Shown: positions 1-5,068 of the stretch, piece after piece | Layout: each line of letters opens with the position of its first letter | Numbering within the stretch: the first letter of the stretch is position 1 | Origin: an uncultured Chitinophagaceae bacterium | GTDB lineage: Bacteria; Bacteroidota; Bacteroidia; Chitinophagales; Chitinophagaceae | Assembly: GCA_937900675.1 (NCBI GenBank) | Contig: CALCEA010000044.1 | Coordinates: 1 to 11,843, forward strand | Length of the DNA: 11,843 nucleotides | Direction: 5' to 3' | Made by a program: the position numbers and the translations under genes | Notes under the pieces: generated by a model | Database searches by the model: none | What the model was told of the DNA's origin: nothing | The model's input: only the letters and a program-made list of their open reading frames with translations

Positions 1-412
1 ACAAGAATTATGGCCTCAATTAAGCCAATTCATTGACAACCATCCTTATTTATCTAAGCACAGAGGTGAGTACGCACAAAGAAATGCTACTATCTTACCT
101 TGGACTGGTAGAGTAGATTTGAATGTGACTCAAGATGTGAGCTTCAAAGTAAAAGGCAGAAAGCAAACTTTACGCTTCACTGCTGATATTTACAACTTCA
201 CTAACTTATTAAGCAGAAACTTAGGAATTTACGATGTGCCAACATCTGTAACTCCTTTAACTTTCACAGGTGCATTCCAAGGAAACAAGCCTGTGTTCAG
301 TTTCCCTTATTTCAATACAACAACCAAGACTCCATTACAACAAGCATGGAGACATGATACTGGTATGGCTTCTCGTTACCAAGTACAATTGGGTGTTCGT
401 TACATTTTCTAG
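1..412 (+). CDS. TonB-dependent receptor, Oar-like, C-terminal fragment
   Basis: This is the last 136 residues of a protein whose start lies left of the window; the reading frame is open from base 2 to a TAG at 410-412. The pattern is typical of the C-terminal strands of large Oar-like TonB-dependent receptors of Bacteroidota: an EYAQRNA.ILPWTGRVDL segment, then a QDVSFKV strand, a TLRFTADIYNFTNLL strand, and a final QLGVRYIF strand. Ending on an aromatic residue (Phe) fits the outer-membrane beta-barrel insertion signal. Such proteins sit in the outer membrane and import ligands with energy from TonB/ExbBD; the ligand here cannot be told because plug and N-terminal domains are missing. The gene is followed at once by a strong terminator, so it ends its transcript. 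Family call is firm, subtype less so. Confidence 0.85.
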   Translation, partial: QELWPQLSQFIDNHPYLSKHRGEYAQRNATILPWTGRVDLNVTQDVSFKVKGRKQTLRFTADIYNFTNLLSRNLGIYDVPTSVTPLTFTGAFQGNKPVFSFPYFNTTTKTPLQQAWRHDTGMASRYQVQLGVRYIF

Positions 413-430
413 TATTCAATTTGAATATCA

Positions 431-462
431 AAAAACCCTCACCATTTGGTGGGGGTTTTTTA
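431..462 (+). terminator. Rho-independent terminator after the TonB-dependent receptor gene
   Basis: A 13-bp stem pairs 431-443 (AAAAACCCTCACC) with 448-460 around the 4-nt loop ATTT, with one T-G wobble (439 with 452). The right arm runs into six T residues (456-461). It begins 18 nt after the receptor stop codon and ends before the next start at 480. The A-tract on the left arm means it could also work in reverse, but no minus-strand gene approaches it. Confidence 0.9.
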
Positions 463-479
463 TTGTAGTAAATTAGCAT

Positions 480-1589
480 ATGTCCAAAGATTACTTGCAA
501 CAATTTACCATTGGTGTAGAAGAAGAGTACATGGTACTCGACCCTACTTCCAAAGAACTAAAAAGCCATCAACAAGCCATTGTGAATGAAGGCCAATTGT
601 TGTTCAAAGAAAAGATCAAGGCAGAAATGCATCAGGCTGTGGTAGAAGTGGGAACAGCAATTTGCCAAAACGCAGATCAAGCATACCAAGAAATAAAATC
701 ATTAAGAACTGGAGTAGCTTCATTAGCAAATCAATTAGGATATAGCATTGGCGCTTCAGGCACCCACCCTTTTAGTTTATGGGAAACACAATTGGTTTCT
801 GATCAAACCAGGTACCAAGAACTCTTAAATGAATTACAACAAGCTGCAAGAAGTAATTTAATTTTTGGATTACATGTACATGTTGGCGTAGAAGATCGAA
901 GAATGGCCATCCATATTGCCAATACCGCGCGTTATTTCTTACCCCATGTTTACGCATTAAGTACCAACTCCCCTTTTTGGGAAACCAGGAATACAGGATA
1001 TAAATCATACCGTTCAAAAGTATTTGATAAGTTTCCTAGAACAGGTATTCCCGATTATTTTGATAGCATTGAAGCCTATGAAAGTTTTGTGCAATTATTG
1101 ATTAAAACCAATTGTATTGACAATGCTAAAAAGATATGGTGGGATCTAAGAGTACATCCTATTTATAATACTATTGAGTTTAGGATTTGTGATATCCCCA
1201 TGACCATTCAGGAGACCATCACCATTACAGCGATTTTCCAAGCCATCTGTGCTAAGATTTATACATTGAGACGCCAGAATATTAATTTTATTAATTACCA
1301 AAGAGCTTTGATCAATGAAAATAAATGGAGAGCCAGTAGATATGGCATTGAAGGTAAATTGATAGATTTTGGGAAAGAAAAAGAAATTCCTACCAAGGAT
1401 TTAATATTAGAACTATTAGAATTTATAGATGATGTGGTTGATGATTTAGGCAGCCGCCATCATATTGAAAAAGTACACCAAATATTTGCTACAGGAACAG
1501 GTGCTGATAGACAGCTTCGTGTATTTAAAGAAACTGGAAGTTTAGTCGAAGTGGTAAAATATATAGAACAAAGCTTCCTAGCTGAATAA
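480..1589 (+). CDS. ybdK: Carboxylate-amine ligase, YbdK family (glutamate-cysteine ligase type 2)
   Basis: The 369-residue product has the usual length of the YbdK/GCS2 family, ATP-dependent cytoplasmic ligases that join the gamma-carboxylate of glutamate to an amine; E. coli YbdK has weak gamma-glutamylcysteine ligase activity. Family landmarks are in order: GVEEEY at 12-17 (acidic metal/ATP site), HQAVVEVGT at 51-59, LHVHVG at 131-136, NSPFWETRNTGYKSYRS at 163-179, and WWDLRVHP...TIEFRICDIPMT at 220-242. No key motif is missing. The ATG at 480 gives the expected MSKDYLQQFTIGVEEEY beginning; no Shine-Dalgarno is seen. It stands alone between the upstream terminator and a convergent gene, without the ATP-grasp or amidotransferase partners sometimes seen with such enzymes. 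The physiological substrate is unknown, so a role in thiol synthesis should not be assumed. Confidence 0.88.
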   Translation: MSKDYLQQFTIGVEEEYMVLDPTSKELKSHQQAIVNEGQLLFKEKIKAEMHQAVVEVGTAICQNADQAYQEIKSLRTGVASLANQLGYSIGASGTHPFSLWETQLVSDQTRYQELLNELQQAARSNLIFGLHVHVGVEDRRMAIHIANTARYFLPHVYALSTNSPFWETRNTGYKSYRSKVFDKFPRTGIPDYFDSIEAYESFVQLLIKTNCIDNAKKIWWDLRVHPIYNTIEFRICDIPMTIQETITITAIFQAICAKIYTLRRQNINFINYQRALINENKWRASRYGIEGKLIDFGKEKEIPTKDLILELLEFIDDVVDDLGSRHHIEKVHQIFATGTGADRQLRVFKETGSLVEVVKYIEQSFLAE

Positions 1590-1620
1590 GCTTACACGAC
1601 TAACAAAAGCTTATTGAGCT
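1580..1620. terminator. Symmetric hairpin at the ybdK / secreted-protein convergence
   Basis: The arms AATAAGCTT (1585-1593) and AAGCTTATT (1607-1615) pair perfectly, and AGCT (1580-1583) pairs with AGCT (1617-1620) after one G-G mismatch; the loop is 13 nt (1594-1606). Both convergent stop codons (TAA at 1587-1589, and TAA on the minus strand at 1613-1611) lie inside the stem. The position fits a bidirectional terminator, but neither side has a good T-tract, so the function is inferred. Confidence 0.45.
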
Positions 1621-2564
1621 TCTTTAAAATCAAATAAGGTTGCTGTAAAGATTCCCTTCTCTCTTTTCTTAAACACTACATCCCAGTTGCCCTTGTATCT
1701 TAAAATTTTAGGAACCAATTGGCCATTGAAATAAGTCATTTCTACTTCCATTTGAACATTGAAATCATAAGCACCTGCATTATAACTTAATGCATAATTT
1801 CGCCCTAATACTTCTAATGTTTTGGGATTAAACCAAGTTGTCATTTGATCAACCACGACATTGTTTTTAGAGAAAAATCCAAGGTCTTCTTTGGGCTTCA
1901 CTTCAAACATATATACCAATTGACCATGGTAGTCTACATAATCTAGTTTGTAATCATATAATTCATGCGCAGACTCATCATACAAATCCAATTTATTTCC
2001 AATTAAAGGTATGCCTGGAATCTTTTTGCCAGGATTAAAAAACAACATTTTTAATTGATCCTTTGCTTTACTCAAGCCAGATCCACTTACGCTTCTCAAT
2101 CTTCCTTTAACAATATTGGTTTCACCACAAATACTACCCTTAGTAAAAAACAAACTAGCATATAATGCAGGTGTTGTATAATTATATTCACCATTAGCAT
2201 CTTTCATATTGCCAGAGACTTTTTCTTCCAATACATCCATGGTTCTACAACCACCTACTTTATTTTGTCTTGTTTTACTATTTAAAGTAGCAACCACCTG
2301 ATCATTTTTATCTCTCATCTGAATATAGTTATACGAACTATACCCGATGGTCCTTAAGGTTCTAAAAGCCTTGTAAAAACTGGTATCTTCTTTGATTCTT
2401 TGTAAGATGGCTTTGTAATCAAAATTATTTCTAACAATCGCGTCTGTTAAAGTAAAAGAGCCATTATCAATACTTAAAGTAGTATCCTGCGCATTGGCAG
2501 TTATACTTAAGAATAATAAAAGTATACTGGGGAGAAAATTACGAAAAGTATTCATTGATTGCAT
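1611..2564 (-). CDS. Secreted protein of unknown function with signal peptide
   Basis: I do not recognise this 317-residue protein. It begins with a clear signal peptide: short polar start, hydrophobic run LPSILLLFLSITANA at 11-25, and likely cleavage after TANA before Q26. The rest is rich in beta-strand-like segments (QLVYMFEVKP at 215-224, DFNVQMEVEMTYFNGQLVPK at 267-286, GIFTATLFDF at 304-313), loosely like periplasmic or envelope beta-sheet proteins such as the LolA/LppX type; this is a weak resemblance only. Two cysteines (C106 in GGC, C146 in SIC) could form a disulfide. There is no lipobox and no further membrane segment. Two ATG starts are possible, 2564 and 2555 (residue 4); the second also gives a good signal peptide. 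It follows def by 8 nt and is the last gene of the minus-strand cluster. Confidence 0.8.
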   Translation of the reverse strand: MQSMNTFRNFLPSILLLFLSITANAQDTTLSIDNGSFTLTDAIVRNNFDYKAILQRIKEDTSFYKAFRTLRTIGYSSYNYIQMRDKNDQVVATLNSKTRQNKVGGCRTMDVLEEKVSGNMKDANGEYNYTTPALYASLFFTKGSICGETNIVKGRLRSVSGSGLSKAKDQLKMLFFNPGKKIPGIPLIGNKLDLYDESAHELYDYKLDYVDYHGQLVYMFEVKPKEDLGFFSKNNVVVDQMTTWFNPKTLEVLGRNYALSYNAGAYDFNVQMEVEMTYFNGQLVPKILRYKGNWDVVFKKREKGIFTATLFDFKEAQ

Positions 2565-2572
2565 TAAACTAA

Positions 2573-3148
2573 TTACTTACCCAAGGTCATTTTATAATCT
2601 ACCCTCATTTTACCTTTTGAGATATCATTCAATTTGCCTTGTAATAATTTCTTTTTTAAAGGCTTGATATAATCTATAAACAGCTTTCCTTCGATATGAT
2701 CATATTCGTGCATGATAATTCTAGCAGTAATACCATGAAAGGTTTCTGTATGTGATTTAAACTGCTCATCTACATATGCTAATGTTACAGACTCTGGTCT
2801 GGAAACATCTTCTCTGATTTTAGGAATACTTAAACAGCCTTCATTGTAAATCCACTCTTTGCCACCTGTTTCAATAATTTGAGGATTGATAAATGCTCTC
2901 TTAATCCCTGGAGCATCAGAATAAGCCTCATCTTCTGGTTCACTATTCGCAAAAATCTGGGCACTATCCATCACAAACAAACGAATATCTTTGTTAATCT
3001 GAGGGGCAGCCAAGCCAACACCATTGCTCTCGTACATGGTTTCCCACATATCTTCAATAAGCTTTTCCAAGCCTTCATAATTGGCTTCAATGGGACTACA
3101 AACCTTTCTTAATACCGTTGCACCATAGGCAACAATAGGTAAAATCAT
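2573..3148 (-). CDS. def: Peptide deformylase
   Basis: Peptide deformylase removes the N-formyl group from the initiator methionine of new proteins at the ribosome, using a bound metal (usually Fe2+). All three family motifs are present in the 191-residue product: GVGLAAPQ at 43-50, EGCLSIP at 103-109 (metal ligand C105), and HEYDH at 147-151 (ligands H147 and H151, catalytic E148). The third motif is preceded by Met rather than the more common Gln. The insert around 66-82 (NSEPEDEAYSDAPG) is acidic and typical of Bacteroidota forms. The ATG at 3148 gives the standard MILPIVAYGATVLRK start. It lies 44 nt after ruvX, the widest gap in the cluster, with a TACCTTTG box in that gap, and 8 nt before the secreted protein. 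Confidence 0.96.
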   Translation of the reverse strand: MILPIVAYGATVLRKVCSPIEANYEGLEKLIEDMWETMYESNGVGLAAPQINKDIRLFVMDSAQIFANSEPEDEAYSDAPGIKRAFINPQIIETGGKEWIYNEGCLSIPKIREDVSRPESVTLAYVDEQFKSHTETFHGITARIIMHEYDHIEGKLFIDYIKPLKKKLLQGKLNDISKGKMRVDYKMTLGK

Positions 3149-3168
3149 ACGATCATCTTATTAGACCA

Positions 3169-3176
3169 CAAAGGTA
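3169..3176 (-). promoter_or_regulatory. Possible -7 promoter box before def
   Basis: The minus strand reads TACCTTTG here, matching the Bacteroidetes consensus TAnnTTTG, 20 nt before the def ATG, in the only gap over 10 nt within this gene cluster. No TTTG-like -33 element is seen 19-21 nt upstream, which would fall in the ruvX end. It could give def and the secreted protein a transcript of their own. The 8-mer will also occur by chance in AT-rich DNA. Confidence 0.4.
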
Positions 3177-3192
3177 GAAATAAATAGGCAGT

Positions 3193-3606
3193 TTAAGCCT
3201 TGTTCTGGAGATATTCCTGCAGAAGAATGGTAGCAGCAATCTGATCAATAGTTTTCTTATTTCTTCGATCCTTCTTTTTCATACCCATTTCCACCATGGC
3301 CCTAACTGCATTTTTAGAGCTGTACCGCTCATCTACGGTTTGAATGGGGATAGTGGGGAATTTCTTTTTAAGTTGTTCAATGGCTTTCAGCACCAAAGGG
3401 GTCGCATGCGTAGGGGTATCATCTAAATTCATCGGCTCCCCTATTAAAATCAACTCAACGGGCTCTGCCTTAAAATAAGCTTCCAAATAATTAAATAAAT
3501 CTTTGGTATCCACCGTGGTTAAGCCAGTAGCAATAATTTGCAATGGATCGGTTACTGCTATACCAGATCTTTTACCACCGTAATCAATACAAAGTATTCT
3601 AGCCAC
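3193..3606 (-). CDS. ruvX: RuvX/YqgF, putative pre-16S rRNA nuclease (Holliday-junction-resolvase-like)
   Basis: The 137-residue product has the RNase-H-like fold signature of the YqgF family: DYGGKRSGIAVTD at 8-20 (catalytic D8), LILIGEP at 52-58, VDERYSS at 91-97 (D92, E93), and DQIAATILLQ at 121-130 (D121). Members were first named as Holliday junction resolvases; in E. coli the protein is needed for 16S rRNA 5'-end maturation, so the rRNA role is the better supported one. The start is a GTG (3606-3604). It is forced: the codon before is GAA and the one before that is the in-frame TAA ending the upstream prenyltransferase gene, so only one codon separates the two genes. Length is normal for the family. 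Confidence 0.93.
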   Translation of the reverse strand: MARILCIDYGGKRSGIAVTDPLQIIATGLTTVDTKDLFNYLEAYFKAEPVELILIGEPMNLDDTPTHATPLVLKAIEQLKKKFPTIPIQTVDERYSSKNAVRAMVEMGMKKKDRRNKKTIDQIAATILLQEYLQNKA

Positions 3607-3609
3607 TTC

Positions 3610-4494
3610 TTATAAATAAATTTGAATAAAGATAGATGCAATAACAATCACCCCAAATACCACGCTTGCAATTCCATTAGCCGTCATAAAGGCAATATTC
3701 ACTTTACTCAAATCATTAGGCTTAACAATACTATGCTGATACAAAAGCATACCAATAAATACTGCTAATCCCAATAAATATAAGATGTGAAATCCCCCAA
3801 TATAAAAAGCAATAATTACAAAGAGTGCGGAAAATACATGCAGTACTCTTGCAATATTTAATGCCTTTTCTAAACCCCAATAACTTGGTATAGAATACAA
3901 AGATTGTGATTGATCAAAATCAATGTCTTGCAATGCATAAATCACATCGAAACCACTTACCCAAAATATTACTGCAAAAGAAAATAATAAAGGCAATACA
4001 GCAAAGCTGCCTGTCACTGCTAAATAAGCCCCTATGGGTGCTAAGGATAAGCCAATACCTAGTACCAAATGACATAAATAAGTAAAACGCTTGGTATAAC
4101 TATAAAATAAAATAACGAATAAGGCAACAGGTGATAAATAAAAACAAATGGTATTAATAAAATAAGTCGCTACAATAAAGATGGCCATATTAATACCAAT
4201 AAACACCAATGCTTTTTCTGCTTTAATAATGCCAGCAGGAATTTCTCTGATGGCTGTTCTTGGATTTAATTTATCAAAATGTCTATCTAAGTATCTATTA
4301 AAAGCCATTGCAGTGGATCTCGCAGTTACCATGCAAACAATCACTAAAAAGAATTTTAGCCAAACCTGTTCAAATGCTTGATGATTGATCCAGTTATATC
4401 TTATTCCCAACACAAAACCAATTAATGCAAAAGGCATTGCAAAAATGGTATGCGAGAACTTCACTAAACTCAAATAATTTTTTATCGGATTCAT
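3610..4494 (-). CDS. UbiA-family polyprenyltransferase, MqnP-like
   Basis: This is a membrane prenyltransferase of 294 residues with about eight hydrophobic helices. It carries both aspartate-rich motifs that bind Mg-prenyl diphosphate: NRYLDRHFD at 66-74 (N66, D70, D74) and YALQDIDFD at 186-194 (D190, D194). The start VKFSHTIFAMPFALIGF (11-27) and the segment NPRTAIREIPAG (77-88) resemble the UbiA-like group that includes MqnP, which attaches the isoprenoid tail in the futalosine route to menaquinone. A Bacteroidota respiring with menaquinone would need such an enzyme; ubiquinone synthesis (true UbiA) is unlikely. No mqnA, mqnC or mqnD gene lies nearby, so the pathway assignment is inference. 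The ATG at 4494 follows the methyltransferase stop by 9 nt, and ruvX starts 3 nt after its end. Confidence 0.87.
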   Translation of the reverse strand: MNPIKNYLSLVKFSHTIFAMPFALIGFVLGIRYNWINHQAFEQVWLKFFLVIVCMVTARSTAMAFNRYLDRHFDKLNPRTAIREIPAGIIKAEKALVFIGINMAIFIVATYFINTICFYLSPVALFVILFYSYTKRFTYLCHLVLGIGLSLAPIGAYLAVTGSFAVLPLLFSFAVIFWVSGFDVIYALQDIDFDQSQSLYSIPSYWGLEKALNIARVLHVFSALFVIIAFYIGGFHILYLLGLAVFIGMLLYQHSIVKPNDLSKVNIAFMTANGIASVVFGVIVIASIFIQIYL

Positions 4495-4503
4495 TTTACT
4501 TTT

Positions 4504-5022
4504 TTATGATCTCACAAATTCCCATAATACAACAGCTGCTGCTACAGAAATGTTTAAAGAATGTTTCATGCCCCATTGAGGAATTTCAATTACGCCATCA
4601 CAAAGTTCAATCACGGATTGGTCTACCCCATCCACTTCATTGCCAAAAACAAAAGCAATAGGTTCTTCCGTTTTCGCAAATTGATTTAGTGGGATACTTC
4701 CCTCAGTTTGTTCAATGGCATACACTTTATACCCTTGATTTTTTAAAGCTATTACTGCATCCGTAGTTTGTTCGTAATACATCCAATCCACCGATTCAGT
4801 GGCTCCTAAAGCTGTTTTATGAATATCTCTATGAGGTGGTTGTGGGGTAAATCCACAAAGGCAAATCCCATTAATTAAAAAGGCATCTGCCGTTCTAAAA
4901 ACACTGCCCACATTGTGCATGCTTCTAATTTGGTCCATTACTACTACAATAGGCTTTTTGGGCGCTATTTTAAAGTCGGCAACAGACATCCTACCCAATT
5001 CATCCATGCTCAATTTACGCAT
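4504..5022 (-). CDS. SpoU/TrmH-family RNA 2'-O-methyltransferase
   Basis: The 172-residue product is a single SPOUT (trefoil-knot) domain using S-adenosylmethionine to methylate a ribose 2'-OH in tRNA or rRNA. Numbering from the ATG at 5022, motif 1 is NVGSVFRTADAF at 37-48 (N37, R43), motif 2 is FGNEVDGV at 126-133, and motif 3 is IEIPQWGMKHSLNISVA at 145-161 with the S155-L156-N157 core. There is no extra N-terminal RNA-binding domain of the rRNA G2251 (RlmB) type, so the target is unknown. A TTG two codons upstream (5028) keeps the frame open, but it overlaps a TACTTTTG promoter-like box, and the ATG gives the common MRKLSMDEL start. It is the first gene of the minus-strand cluster and diverges from mutS. 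Confidence 0.92.
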   Translation of the reverse strand: MRKLSMDELGRMSVADFKIAPKKPIVVVMDQIRSMHNVGSVFRTADAFLINGICLCGFTPQPPHRDIHKTALGATESVDWMYYEQTTDAVIALKNQGYKVYAIEQTEGSIPLNQFAKTEEPIAFVFGNEVDGVDQSVIELCDGVIEIPQWGMKHSLNISVAAAVVLWEFVRS

Positions 5023-5025
5023 ACG

Positions 5026-5033
5026 CAAAAGTA
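5026..5033 (-). promoter_or_regulatory. Possible -7 promoter box for the methyltransferase cluster
   Basis: The minus strand reads TACTTTTG, matching TAnnTTTG, and ends 3 nt before the ATG at 5022. If used, transcription would begin at or very near that ATG, giving a leaderless message. No clear TTTG -33 element is visible upstream, so this is tentative. Confidence 0.4.
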
Positions 5034-5054
5034 CGCTTTTTATGAAAAATTATG

Positions 5055-5062
5055 TAGGTTTG
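5055..5062 (+). promoter_or_regulatory. Possible -7 promoter box for mutS
   Basis: TAGGTTTG matches the Bacteroidetes -7 consensus TAnnTTTG and is followed after six bases (TCACCC) by the mutS ATG at 5069. Transcription would start within a few bases of that ATG. This favours 5069 over the in-frame ATG at 5042, which lies upstream of the box. No convincing -33 element is seen. Confidence 0.42.
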
Positions 5063-5068
5063 TCACCC

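Noticed and set aside
772..1017. Antisense frame within ybdK
   Set aside because: It overlaps the conserved HVHVG region of a complete ligase gene and has no features of its own.
5023..5028. TTG start for the SpoU-type methyltransferase
   Set aside because: An ATG follows two codons later and gives the common MRKL start; the TTG is part of a likely -7 promoter box.
4913..5068. Extended N-terminus for MutS from an upstream TTG
   Set aside because: It would overlap the divergent methyltransferase gene on the other strand and adds 52 residues that do not look like MutS; the family start fits the ATG at 5069.
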